DNA from: Hyphomicrobium sp.
Lineage (GTDB): Bacteria; Pseudomonadota; Alphaproteobacteria; Rhizobiales; Hyphomicrobiaceae
NCBI GenBank assembly: GCA_003987725.1
Contig: RXJH01000002.1
Location: forward strand, 100,461 to 164,460
DNA length: 64,000 bases
Reading direction: 5' to 3'
The position numbers and the translations under genes are program-made. Of the stretch, positions 17,892 through 26,684 are shown one piece after another. Within the stretch, counting starts at the first letter, position 1; each line of letters starts with the position of its first letter. The notes below the pieces were generated by a model that made no database searches, was not told where the DNA came from, and was given only the letters and a program-made list of their open reading frames with translations.

Positions 17892-19121
17892 CTAGTCTCT
17901 ACTCAAAGCCTCTGCACAGGATTGCAGTTCTGCGACGGAATGCTCCGAAGAGATGAAGAATCTCAGCCGGCTCGCATTGATCCGGACGCCAGGATAGATG
18001 ATCGGCGACGGATTGAAGCCCTGCTCCACCATCAGTTCCATCCGCCTCCCCGTTTTCTTTACTGGACCGATCATAATGGGGATCATTCCAAGTCCAATGC
18101 TCGTACCGGTATCAAACCCGCGCGTACGGCACTCCTCGAAGAACAGCTTGCAATTGCTATGGAGACGATGGACGCGTTCCGGCTCGCTTCTAAGAATGCG
18201 CAGGCTTGCGCGTGCGGCGGCTGTCACTGACGGGGGAAGGCCTACCGAGTAGACGAAAGCTGGTGCCGAATATTTGAGAATTTCGATCAATTCGGCATTG
18301 CCTGCAATAAACCCGCCGCAGGAAGCGAGCGCCTTGCTCAGCGTTCCCATGTAAATGTCGATTTTCCGTGGATCGACCCCAGCGTATTCCGCAAGTCCGC
18401 GGCCGCTTTCGCCAAGGACGCCGATACCGTGCGCGTCGTCGACCATCAGCCAACAGCCGAACTCGCACTTGATCTGAACGAGGCGCGAAAGACGGACGCA
18501 ATCGCCCTCCGTTGAATAAAGACCTTCGACGACGATCAGTACATTTTTGAAACGTTCGCGACTTTGCAGAAGTACCCGGATAAGCGATTCCAAATCGTTG
18601 TGCTTGAAGGGCTTCATTTCAGCGCCCGATAGGCGCGCACCGACTATGGCACTGTTGTGGACCAACTCATCATGAACGACCAAGTCGCCCTTGCCCAAAA
18701 GGGTGCCGATTGTTGACACACTGGCGGCACGCCCGCTCACAAACACAAGCGAATTTTCAAAGCCGAAAAACTCTGCAAGCTCCGCTTCAAGCTGCCGGTG
18801 CATTTGTAGGTCCCCCGAGACCATGCGGCTTGCTGAAATACACGAACCGAACGCGTCGATAGCAGACTTCGCCGCCGCCAGTACCTCGGGATGATCGCTG
18901 AGCCCTAGGTAATCGCACCACCCGAAGTTTATGAGTTGTCGCCCATCGATGGTCACTGACCTCTTCGAACGGCTTTCCTGAATCTTGAAGAACGGATTTT
19001 CTACCCCCCAAGCGCGCGCCAACATTTGATATTGCCGGATCGACTTAAACAGCGACGTATCGGAAAATGCTGCAGCCTCTCGATAGCGGGGTTTCAAGGC
19101 GCGAGTGGTACTTGATGCCAT
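17892..19121 (-). CDS. AONS-family PLP-dependent acyl transferase (orphan)
   Basis: A 409-residue alpha-oxoamine synthase, the family of 8-amino-7-oxononanoate synthase, serine palmitoyltransferase, KBL, ALAS and the autoinducer synthase CqsA. Seen: NFGWCDYLGLSDHPEV, SGRAASVSTIGTLLG, the cofactor motif MVDDAHGIGVLG, and the Schiff-base lysine in GTLSKALASCGG. It condenses an amino acid with an acyl-CoA or acyl-ACP. No bio genes, acyl carrier protein, sphingolipid genes or sensor kinase lie nearby, so it could make a sphingoid base, a signal such as an alpha-hydroxyketone precursor, or a metabolite. ATG at 19121 has AAAGGTCC upstream, and a dyad flanks the promoter region. Confidence 0.85.
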   Translation of the reverse strand: MASSTTRALKPRYREAAAFSDTSLFKSIRQYQMLARAWGVENPFFKIQESRSKRSVTIDGRQLINFGWCDYLGLSDHPEVLAAAKSAIDAFGSCISASRMVSGDLQMHRQLEAELAEFFGFENSLVFVSGRAASVSTIGTLLGKGDLVVHDELVHNSAIVGARLSGAEMKPFKHNDLESLIRVLLQSRERFKNVLIVVEGLYSTEGDCVRLSRLVQIKCEFGCWLMVDDAHGIGVLGESGRGLAEYAGVDPRKIDIYMGTLSKALASCGGFIAGNAELIEILKYSAPAFVYSVGLPPSVTAAARASLRILRSEPERVHRLHSNCKLFFEECRTRGFDTGTSIGLGMIPIMIGPVKKTGRRMELMVEQGFNPSPIIYPGVRINASRLRFFISSEHSVAELQSCAEALSRD

Positions 19122-19541
19122 GGGCTGGACCTTTTCATCCTGCGGGAAAAGATGCGTCCCTAAAATAATCCGTTAGATGAGTATAATATTCCCGCAGCAT
19201 GCCTCGTTCCCTCTCATAGGCGGAGGTCATCTCTCGAGTTCACGCAGGTGTGAAATATAGAGCTGCCCGGACGCGCGATGCCCCTGAAATACGGACAAAC
19301 TCAGCTTTGCCGGTTGAACTAGCTGAATGGCCTAGTTACTCTGATCGGTGCGGGGAAGTTCGGTTCGATCGCTCAATCGCTCGGTCGCTTCGGAGCGAAA
19401 CCTGAACACCAGCGGAAAGAACGCCCGCAGCTCAACCGAAACAATGGAAACTGGACGTTCAGTTTTTTCTGGCTCGCAGATTCGACTCGCGAAAGCGCGA
19501 GTAATCACGAAGCCCGCGCACAAATTTTAGCGCGGCACATC
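19122..19541. other. Intergenic region upstream of the AONS-family gene
   Basis: About 420 bases with no gene. It holds the dyad described separately and, near the WYL gene end, a perfect hairpin ACTCGCG/CGCGAGT (19485-19502, loop AAAG) without an adjoining T-run in the useful direction. Also AAACTG/CAGTTT with a T-run at about 19448-19468, a weak plus-strand terminator shape with no plus gene before it. Confidence 0.5.
19140..19197. repeat. Widely spaced 9-bp inverted repeat in the AONS-family promoter
   Basis: CTGCGGGAA at 19140-19148 and its exact reverse complement TTCCCGCAG at 19189-19197, 40 bases apart, just before the minus-strand start at 19121. The AT-rich stretch between (TATAATATT, 19182-19190) could serve as -10. 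The spacing of about four helical turns fits two half-sites of a looping regulator, or a long stem-loop in the leader. Confidence 0.5.
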
Positions 19542-20336
19542 TCATAAAGGTTCGTATTCTGTCTTTGCCCGTTCGAGACGCGCACCTTTCTGATCCAATC
19601 CCCATCGATGATCGAAAAAAAACTCCAGCGCCTTCCGCGTCTCCACACGCAGGAGTTCACTATCGAAGCCATATTCCCGCCGAACGACGTTCGCCTGTTG
19701 CGCGGAAAGACCTGATTTCGGCCTCAGCCAAATGATCGCCTTGGTCTTCCAATCCTCGTCCTCCGGCAGCAGTCCCGCTGACGGCTTTTCCTCGAACGTG
19801 CTGTCAGGCTCGATCCGGACCGGCAGGTAATTCCGGAATTCCTTATGTTTGAAGCTGAAGGCTCTGAGGTGCACAATTTCGCCATCGGACGTGAAGCGCG
19901 TCGGGACAATCCACTGCCCTTTGTCCGCGCCCGATGTCATCGACGTGTAGCGCACGTAGAGAGCCTTCTCTGACCGGATCGCTTGATAGAGACGCGCGAT
20001 TATTTTTGGATCGGCCCGCCGTTCCGGCTGTGGAAGGGCCGAGGAAGGCCCTTTTTCGCCCTCGTCCGCCAGTATGCCAAAAGCTTCCGTGAGGCTCGAC
20101 GGCACCAACGGTTCATGCCTGTCTGAGGCGAAATAGGTCTTGCGAACCGGATCATAAGAAGGGGGCTTGGCGCGCGCCAACTTCAGGTATGTCCTGAAAT
20201 CCAGCGCGGCCTGCGCCGTCGAGATGCCGAAGCGATCGACCAGATCCCGGCGGTTCGCCATACCCCGCCAGGTGAGGCATCTGTCGAGGAAGATCACCCG
20301 CTCTCTCTGGGCATGCTTGAGGTCATCGAGACTCAT
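19542..20336 (-). CDS. WYL-domain transcriptional regulator, BrxR/CapW-like
   Basis: A 264-residue regulator. The N-terminal winged helix-turn-helix (about 10-55: RERVIFLDRCLTWRGMANRR, DLVDRFGISTAQAALDF) resembles that of BrxR/CapW. The WYL domain follows (about 115-190), with IRSEKALYVRYTSM and a basic/aromatic core (HLRAFSFKHKEFRNYLPVRI). The C-terminal WCX-like part has IWLRPKSGLSAQQANVVRREYGF and RKALEFFFDHRWGLD. BrxR/CapW proteins are repressors that guard phage-defence loci and respond to nucleic-acid or nucleotide ligands. Here the gene is divergent from sbcD over only 75 bases, so sbcDC is the likely target. Confidence 0.85.
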   Translation of the reverse strand: MSLDDLKHAQRERVIFLDRCLTWRGMANRRDLVDRFGISTAQAALDFRTYLKLARAKPPSYDPVRKTYFASDRHEPLVPSSLTEAFGILADEGEKGPSSALPQPERRADPKIIARLYQAIRSEKALYVRYTSMTSGADKGQWIVPTRFTSDGEIVHLRAFSFKHKEFRNYLPVRIEPDSTFEEKPSAGLLPEDEDWKTKAIIWLRPKSGLSAQQANVVRREYGFDSELLRVETRKALEFFFDHRWGLDQKGARLERAKTEYEPL

Positions 20337-20351
20337 GACAGGATCACTAAC

Positions 20352-20379
20352 TTGACATACCGGCTCATGTCCATATAAA
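20352..20379 (+). promoter_or_regulatory. Predicted sigma-70 promoter of sbcDC
   Basis: TTGACA (20352-20357), 16 bases, then TATAAA (20374-20379), nearly consensus and unusually strong for this genome. The start of transcription would fall at about 20386, inside the palindrome that follows. Confidence 0.65.
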
Positions 20380-20382
20380 AAC

Positions 20383-20407
20383 TATACGTGTAATAATTAT
20401 ACGGATA
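20383..20407. promoter_or_regulatory. Palindromic operator between the WYL regulator and sbcD
   Basis: CGTGTAAT (20387-20394), a central A, and ATTATACG (20396-20403): 7 of 8 positions are complementary, and flanking TATA/GATA extends the symmetry. It lies over the expected sbcDC start site and five bases before the sbcD ribosome region, an ideal repressor position for the adjacent WYL protein. Binding itself is inference. Confidence 0.6.
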
Positions 20408-20411
20408 AGCC

Positions 20412-21554
20412 ATGAGGATTTTGCACACGGCAGATCTGCATCTCGGGCGCCAATTCAATGGTATCCCGCTCGATGAGGATCATCAGGCAATCCTCGATCA
20501 GATCGTTCACGCTGCCGTCGATCTTCGCGCCGATGTCCTCATAATCGCGGGCGATATCTTCGATCGCGCGGCCCCACCGGCGGCTGCAGTCCGCCAGTTC
20601 AACGCTTTCCTGTCACGTATCGCAGCCGAGACCTCTGCCGCCGTTGCGTTGATCGCAGGTAATCATGATTCAGGTGACCGTATCGCATCGATGTCGATCA
20701 TGACCGACGCACGGCGGGCGCTCATCCGCGGCGTCGTCAGCGCCGACGAAAAACCTCTCCTTCTCACCGATGCGCATGGGATCGTCGCCTTCTCCGGCCT
20801 GCCGTTCTCATACGAATTTGCGGCACGCGAGTGCTTTGCCGACGAAACGATGCAGACACCCGAGGACGTCATCGCGGCACAGATCGCCTCGGCCCGGCGC
20901 AATGTTCCGGAAGGCGCCCGCTGGGTCATCGTCGCCCACGCCTTCGTGGCGGGCGCTGACGGAAGTGACAGCGAGCGCCCGCTTGCGCGCGTCGGAGGCG
21001 TCGAAACGGTCCGCCCGGACGTCTTCGAGGGCGCGCATTACGTCGCGTTGGGGCATTTGCATAGGCCGCAGTTCGTCGGCGTGCCGCACCTCAGGTATTC
21101 CGGATCGCCGCTGGCCTTCGGATTCGACGAAGCCGACGCCGCGAAATCCATGAGCCTCGTCGAAATCGACGCTACAGGCAAAACGACGATCGAGAACATA
21201 CCGTTCAAGCCGCTCCGTGGCGTTCGCATCTTGACGGGCAAGCACGCCGAACTTCTGCTCGCCGAACCGTCTGAGGATTTCGTCAAGGTTGTTCTGACTG
21301 ATGAAACTCCTGTCATCGACGCCATGAAGCGTCTGCGTGCTATGTTTCCGAATGCCTGCGACCTGACTTATCAGCGCGAAGAGCGCGCGCCCGAGATCAA
21401 GTCCCTTGCGAGATCGGGGACAAAGGTTGCAGATCCGATCGGCGTCATCGGCGATTTCCTGAACTTCATCCGAAACGAACCGATGACCGACAGTGAGCTG
21501 GCGATCGTCGCCCCTGCCCTCCATCTCGCCCAGAACGGTGGGGAAGCGGCATGA
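20412..21554 (+). CDS. sbcD: Exonuclease subunit SbcD (Mre11 family)
   Basis: A 380-residue metallophosphoesterase, the nuclease partner of SbcC, which cuts DNA hairpins, palindromes and protein-blocked ends. The metal motifs are intact: TADLHLGRQF (residues 6-15), IAGDIFDRA (about 45-53), AGNHDSGD (about 80-87), VAHAFV (about 177) and GHLHRPQ (about 215). The capping domain follows. It overlaps sbcC by four bases (ATGA). The upstream region has a strong promoter and palindrome, so expression is probably repressible. Confidence 0.95.
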   Translation: MRILHTADLHLGRQFNGIPLDEDHQAILDQIVHAAVDLRADVLIIAGDIFDRAAPPAAAVRQFNAFLSRIAAETSAAVALIAGNHDSGDRIASMSIMTDARRALIRGVVSADEKPLLLTDAHGIVAFSGLPFSYEFAARECFADETMQTPEDVIAAQIASARRNVPEGARWVIVAHAFVAGADGSDSERPLARVGGVETVRPDVFEGAHYVALGHLHRPQFVGVPHLRYSGSPLAFGFDEADAAKSMSLVEIDATGKTTIENIPFKPLRGVRILTGKHAELLLAEPSEDFVKVVLTDETPVIDAMKRLRAMFPNACDLTYQREERAPEIKSLARSGTKVADPIGVIGDFLNFIRNEPMTDSELAIVAPALHLAQNGGEAA

Positions 21555-24500
21555 GGCCTGTGAGGCTGACTATGCAGGCCTTCGGGCCCTATCCGGGACG
21601 CATCGTCGTCGACTTTCGGGATGCGGTTGATGCCGGGCTTTTCGGCATTTACGGCCAGACCGGATCGGGCAAGTCAACCATCTTCAGCGCCATGACGTTC
21701 GCTCTATTCGGCGCACCTGCGAAGCCGGATCAGGAAGCGCCATCGCTACGATCAGATCACGCCGATGCTGGCATGACGACCGAAGTCGAGTTCGTCTTCG
21801 ACATCGGCGCGCGCCGCTTCGTAATCTGGCGGAAGCCGGAACAGATGCGCCCGAAGCAGAAGGGAAGCGGCGAAACCGCGAGCCTTCACGAAGCCAGACT
21901 CTTCGACGCAACAGGCTTGTCGGTCGACGAAATCACGGACCAACGTCGGGGCAAGATCATCGCAGAGAAGAAGGTAGGCGTCGTCAATGCCGCAGTTTCG
22001 GAAATGCTCGGCTACGGCCCGGACCAGTTCCGGCAAATCGTTCTGCTGCCACAAGGCCGGTTCGAGACGTTTCTCGCCGCGAAGACAAAAGACCGGCTCG
22101 ATATCCTGCGCGATCTCTTCGATGTATCGCTTTATCGTGATCTTGCGGCCAGGCTGAAGGCAGACGCTGCAAACGCTGAAAATCATGTGCGCGGAGAGCG
22201 CGACGTCTGCGCTCGCCGTCTCACCGCTGAGGGCTTCGAAAGCACCGACGCGCTAGCGTCTGGGATCGTCGAAGCCGAAACGCGTCACGCGGAACGTCTT
22301 GAAATCGAGAACACCGGGCGCCTGGCGTTAGAAGTTGCACAGACTAAACTGCGCGACGCCGAAGCGATCGAAGCAAAATTCAAAGCCGCCGAAACAACCA
22401 CGACTGCGCTCTCAGCGCTGGAAGCAGGCAAACCCGCGGCAGACGCACTGGCCGAGCGCGTCGCCAAGGCGGAACGAGCGCGTTCCCTGCTCGATGCAGA
22501 AGCCCGTGTCACGGAAGCCGCGAGCGAAATCTCGAAAGCTGAAGAAGAACTGCAAAACACTCAAGCCAACGCCGAGAAAGCCGCAAACGCAGCGAAGCTG
22601 GCAGCCGAAGCGCTGCAGTACGAAAACGGCCGCGCAGGAGAGATTGAAACGCTGCGCCGTCAGATCGACGAGCTCGACCGGCATAAGCAGGCGCTCGATA
22701 ATGCGGCGAGCGTAACAGACGCACTTCAAAAATTGCAGACGGCTGAGCACGGGGCGCGCATCGCACTGGATAAAGCTCGGCAAGGCCACACGAGCCTCCA
22801 GACCAAATGGCGTGAGAAGTCCGATGGCCTCAAAATTGCGCGCGCCACCGAGGCACGTCGTCATGACATTGGTGTTCGACTGGCCGCTTTGCGGGCATCA
22901 TTCGTCGCTGCCGAGGCCTTCGAGAATGCAGGCAAAGAAATCCAGGCCGCAAACACGAGCGTCGTGAACCTTCGCTCCACACACGAGACGGCCGCGCGCC
23001 GCGCTGAAGAGGCATTAGACAAATTCGAGAACGCCGAGCGGAGGCTTTCCGCGGCTCAGGCATTGCATCTCGCAGCGAAGCTTGAAGCCGGCGCGCCTTG
23101 TCCGGTCTGCGGGGCGACCGAGCATCCGGCGCCCGCGACACGCGCGCTCGAGAACGTCGAAAGCGATCAGACATTTCGCGACACCAAGTCGGCTTGGCAG
23201 CAGGCGGACAAGGCGGCACGCGATGTTGCCGAGAGGCTCGCGGCGGCGCGGAGCATATTGAAGGAGCGTGAGGATCGGCAAGCCGGCATACCGCGACCGA
23301 ACGACAGCGCTGCTGTGCTGAACGACAAGGTTCGTACCGAGCTCCTGGCTCTTGATGGTCTCGGCCCGCAAATCGACATCGTGCGAGTAGAGTCCGAAAT
23401 TGAGAGCCTGGATAGCGAGATCGCAGCACTTGCAACGAAACGCGAAGCGCTGCGCGATAGCCATGTCGAGTGCGAGAAAAACACGTCCGTCGCGCGCGCG
23501 CGGTTGGAAGAAATGCTGTCGTCCGTGCCGTTAGCCCTGCGCGATCAAACAGCTCTCTCCGCTTCCAGAGAGACCGCATCTCAAACGTTGCTCAAGCGCG
23601 AGGCGGCGAAAACAGCGGCCGAAAAGCAAGCATCGGAAACACGCGACGCCGCCTTGAACGCCCAAAAAGATCAACAGGCGGCCGCCAATGCCATCACCAA
23701 TTGTCGCGAGCGCCAGCAGAAAGAGATCGGCGCCTTCAAATCCCGCCTCGTGGAAGCCGGTCTTTCCGAAGATGACTTCCGCTCCTTGAAACCCGACATC
23801 GCGAACATCGACACAGATCGGGCTACCGTCGAACAACATGCCCGCAAGCTCGCAATCGCCCTGGACGCCGCTGAAAAAGCAGCCGCGGCCATTCGAGAAC
23901 AGGTCCGCCCCGATCTCGAAAACCTTGGCGCGAACCAGCACGATGCCGAGAGAGATCTGAAGGCCGCCACAGACCAGCGATCAAGCGCCAGATCCAAGCT
24001 GGAGCAACTCACGAAACTCCGCGACGAACTCGCTGACACGTTGCGCAAGCTCGATGAAGCCGAAGCGGCATCCGGCCCCCTCCGCAAACTCGCTGAACTT
24101 GTGAACGGCGACAACGCGCAGAAGCTCGACCTGGAAACCTTCGCCATCGGCGCGATGTTCGATCAGGTGCTCGAGGCCGCAAACCTGCGCATCGGTCCCA
24201 TGACGAACAATCGCTATCGGCTGGAGCGCGATCTCGAAGGTGGCCGCGGACGCCGCGGCCTCGGCATTCAGGTGTTCGACACGCATACGGGCAAGGCGCG
24301 ATCGACAAGCACGCTTTCCGGCGGCGAGACATTCATCGCCGCGCTTGCACTCGCATTGGGCCTCGCCGACGTCGTCGAAAGTGCCAGCGGCAAGATCAGG
24401 CTCGACACCATTTTCATCGACGAGGGATTCGGCAGCCTCGACACCGAGAACGGAGCCGGCACTCTCGATCAAGTCCTCCAGGTCTTGAGTAAGTTGGTCA

Positions 24501-24622
24501 GTCAGAACCGCTCAGTGGGGATTATCTCGCACGTCCCACTCGTGCAGGAAGCCATCCCGAACGGCTTCTATGTCCGAAAGGACATCACCGGTAGCACGGT
24601 CGAATCCCGAAGCGTGATTTGA
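21551..24622 (+). CDS. sbcC: Exonuclease subunit SbcC (Rad50 family SMC-like ATPase)
   Basis: A 1023-residue ATPase that pairs with SbcD. Walker A is GIYGQTGSGKST (about 33-44), with a QxxxLPQGRF-type segment at about 165. Long coiled coils (about 180-850) surround the zinc hook CPVCG (about 516). The ABC signature is STLSGGETF (about 919), and Walker B is DTIFIDEGFGSLD (about 950). Every functional motif is present and the length is normal. It is coupled to sbcD by a 4-base overlap. About 540 non-coding bases follow. Confidence 0.96.
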   Translation: MRPVRLTMQAFGPYPGRIVVDFRDAVDAGLFGIYGQTGSGKSTIFSAMTFALFGAPAKPDQEAPSLRSDHADAGMTTEVEFVFDIGARRFVIWRKPEQMRPKQKGSGETASLHEARLFDATGLSVDEITDQRRGKIIAEKKVGVVNAAVSEMLGYGPDQFRQIVLLPQGRFETFLAAKTKDRLDILRDLFDVSLYRDLAARLKADAANAENHVRGERDVCARRLTAEGFESTDALASGIVEAETRHAERLEIENTGRLALEVAQTKLRDAEAIEAKFKAAETTTTALSALEAGKPAADALAERVAKAERARSLLDAEARVTEAASEISKAEEELQNTQANAEKAANAAKLAAEALQYENGRAGEIETLRRQIDELDRHKQALDNAASVTDALQKLQTAEHGARIALDKARQGHTSLQTKWREKSDGLKIARATEARRHDIGVRLAALRASFVAAEAFENAGKEIQAANTSVVNLRSTHETAARRAEEALDKFENAERRLSAAQALHLAAKLEAGAPCPVCGATEHPAPATRALENVESDQTFRDTKSAWQQADKAARDVAERLAAARSILKEREDRQAGIPRPNDSAAVLNDKVRTELLALDGLGPQIDIVRVESEIESLDSEIAALATKREALRDSHVECEKNTSVARARLEEMLSSVPLALRDQTALSASRETASQTLLKREAAKTAAEKQASETRDAALNAQKDQQAAANAITNCRERQQKEIGAFKSRLVEAGLSEDDFRSLKPDIANIDTDRATVEQHARKLAIALDAAEKAAAAIREQVRPDLENLGANQHDAERDLKAATDQRSSARSKLEQLTKLRDELADTLRKLDEAEAASGPLRKLAELVNGDNAQKLDLETFAIGAMFDQVLEAANLRIGPMTNNRYRLERDLEGGRGRRGLGIQVFDTHTGKARSTSTLSGGETFIAALALALGLADVVESASGKIRLDTIFIDEGFGSLDTENGAGTLDQVLQVLSKLVSQNRSVGIISHVPLVQEAIPNGFYVRKDITGSTVESRSVI

Positions 24623-25164
24623 ACGCGGTTAGCAAAGTCGTTGCCCCGCCCACATTCATTTGCGGACCTTCTCGGGAACTTTGTGGAGTTGCTCAGAAAG
24701 ATCGTTGGGGGAGAGGGGCTAACCGATCCCGGCGAGATTATTCCGCTTCCTTGGCCCTCAGCTGGCAAATGAGATTAAGCCGCTTGTCAGCACGCGGTTC
24801 CAGCACGCGGTTAAACTCCGTGTCTCACTTCGGCGCGACGCGGCGTGTAGGCAGGACAATGCTGCACGCTGCCATCTAAGCTTAGAAATTCTAATCAGTT
24901 CTCACATTCGTTTCTCATGAGTAAATCAACTTCCGTTTTAAACGCAGAGGCGCGGAAGTTGACAGATGGCCTAAATCGGCGGCCGCAAAGGTTCTGCCCA
25001 AGCTCCCGGTGCTCCGGCGCACCGCATATCGCGGAACGCTCTTTCCGCTGAGGCGGCTCGCACAAACCACAAGATGCGTTTCCCAAAACGCATTCGCCCG
25101 CACAACACCTGCGGCGAACGTAAGGATTCGTGCGCGTAACGGACTTGAAGAGAAGAGAACGTCT
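24623..25164. other. Intergenic region before the dimethylsulfide block
   Basis: About 540 bases. A 12-base sequence CAGCACGCGGTT is repeated in tandem with one base between (24788-24799 and 24801-24812). A perfect hairpin lies closer to the TPR gene (listed separately). In-frame codons upstream of the TPR start at 25165 run to 25009, but look non-coding. No other gene. Confidence 0.55.
25074..25093. promoter_or_regulatory. Leader hairpin upstream of the TPR/monooxygenase operon
   Basis: ATGCGTTT (25074-25081), loop of four bases, AAACGCAT (25086-25093): an exact 8-bp inverted repeat 71 bases before the TPR start codon. No T-run follows. It is either an operator dyad or an mRNA hairpin; the sequence does not decide between them. 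Confidence 0.45.
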
Positions 25165-26628
25165 ATGGAAATCGACCAACAAGGACTTGTGCTCACAGGC
25201 GCGACCAATACGGGCGCCGCGCTTTTTCGCAGCGCTCTCGATGAATTGGTCTACTTCAAAACCTCGGTTCTTTCGACGCTCGACGAGGCAATAGCTGAAG
25301 ATCCCGGGTTCGCCCTTCCCTACTTCGCACGAGCCTATCTCGATCTCTTCATGACCGAACCCCAGTTCGCCCAGCGCGCGAAGAACACGCTGGAAGAGCT
25401 CAGGACAAAGGTCGATATCGATAAGCTCTCATGGCGAGAACGCCATCACGCGGCGGCAATCGAGGCGTGGATCGGTGGCGATCTTCGGAAGTCCGCTCGC
25501 ATCCTCGATCAGCTCGGCCTTGATGAACCGCGCGATATTCTGGCTCTCCGGATCGGACACGAGTTGGATTTCTTCGCTGGCAACAAAAGAAGTTTGCGCG
25601 ATCGCGTCGCGCGCCAACTCAGCGCATGGTCTCCGTCGGATGCCCACTATGGCATCGTCCAAGGATGCTATGCCTTCGGTCTTGAAGAGAACGGCCAATT
25701 CGAACGCGCCGAGGAACACGGCCTGATCGCGCTGAGCGCGCGCCCTGACGACGTTTGGGCACTGCACGCGGTAACGCACAGCTTCGAGATGCGGGGCGCT
25801 ATCGCCGACGGCCTACGCTTCATGAGCGAACGCAGCAGCGATTGGGCTGACGGCAATCTCTTCAGCGCGCACAATTGGTGGCACAAGTCGCTGTTCAACA
25901 CCGACATCGGCAACTACGCGGCCGCTTTCGAAATATATGACAAGGCCATCTTCAACCAGGACTCGCCGAAGATCGCCCTCGTCCTGCTCGATGCATCGTC
26001 CTTGCTATGGCGCCTGCATCTTCAGCGGATCCCTGTTGCCGATCGCTTTGCCGAACTCGCCGATGCCTGGGATGCACTGGCGTCGGATCCGTTCTACGTC
26101 TTTAATGATGTGCACGCTCTCATGGCCTACGTCGGTAGCGGACGCATCGCCGATGCGCGCGCCGTGGTGAACCGCCTTGAGCGATACGTCGGCGACGGCC
26201 ATCAGGGCACGAACAACTACAGCAACACGGTTCGCGTCGGGCTCCCGCTCGCAAGAGCGCTCGTCGCCTTCGGCGAAGAGCGATACCAAACAGCGTTGGA
26301 ACTTCTTTACAGCGTCCGCGAGAACGCGATTGAGTTTGGCGGTTCCGAAGCTCAGCGCGACGCTATCGACCGAACACTGCTCGAGGCGGCGATCCGAAGC
26401 GGCCGCGCGAATTTGGCCAACGCGCTCGCTTCGGAGCGGGTCAACCTCAATCCTCAAAATCCGTACAACTGGTCGAAGTTGGCCGACGCCCTTCGCCTGT
26501 CGAACGCCGTTGAGCGTGCCCGGGAGAGCGACACCCGATCGCAAACGCTCAGATGCGAAATCTTCCAGGCCGTGGATCCAGTGCGCACGCAGAGCAACGC
26601 GGCGATCGGTTCACTCCTTCGGCACTGA
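25165..26628 (+). CDS. Tetratricopeptide repeat protein, TTC38-like
   Basis: A 487-residue helical repeat protein. It opens with SALDELVYFKTSVLSTLDEA, where a sulfur- or amine-pathway TTC38-type protein typically has LNxAxEAI repeats, and continues with AIEAWIGGDLRKSARILDQL, LDFFAGNKRSLRDRVARQL, HAVTHSFEMRGAIADGLRFM and W..HNWWH, all marks of the TTC38 family. Cytoplasmic; no signal peptide. ATG at 25165 follows AGAGAAG. It heads the operon with the flavin monooxygenase (57 bases later) and an ABC importer. The function is unknown; a scaffold or regulator for the neighbours is a guess. Confidence 0.85.
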   Translation: MEIDQQGLVLTGATNTGAALFRSALDELVYFKTSVLSTLDEAIAEDPGFALPYFARAYLDLFMTEPQFAQRAKNTLEELRTKVDIDKLSWRERHHAAAIEAWIGGDLRKSARILDQLGLDEPRDILALRIGHELDFFAGNKRSLRDRVARQLSAWSPSDAHYGIVQGCYAFGLEENGQFERAEEHGLIALSARPDDVWALHAVTHSFEMRGAIADGLRFMSERSSDWADGNLFSAHNWWHKSLFNTDIGNYAAAFEIYDKAIFNQDSPKIALVLLDASSLLWRLHLQRIPVADRFAELADAWDALASDPFYVFNDVHALMAYVGSGRIADARAVVNRLERYVGDGHQGTNNYSNTVRVGLPLARALVAFGEERYQTALELLYSVRENAIEFGGSEAQRDAIDRTLLEAAIRSGRANLANALASERVNLNPQNPYNWSKLADALRLSNAVERARESDTRSQTLRCEIFQAVDPVRTQSNAAIGSLLRH

Positions 26629-26684
26629 CGAAAACAGCAATCCCCTCGGCCTCATACACGAAACGCAAAAAGGACAGACTCCCC

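Noticed and set aside
24788-24812. Tandem CAGCACGCGGTT repeat as a possible repeat array or CRISPR
   Set aside because: Only two copies with one base between; no spacer structure and no cas genes in the window.
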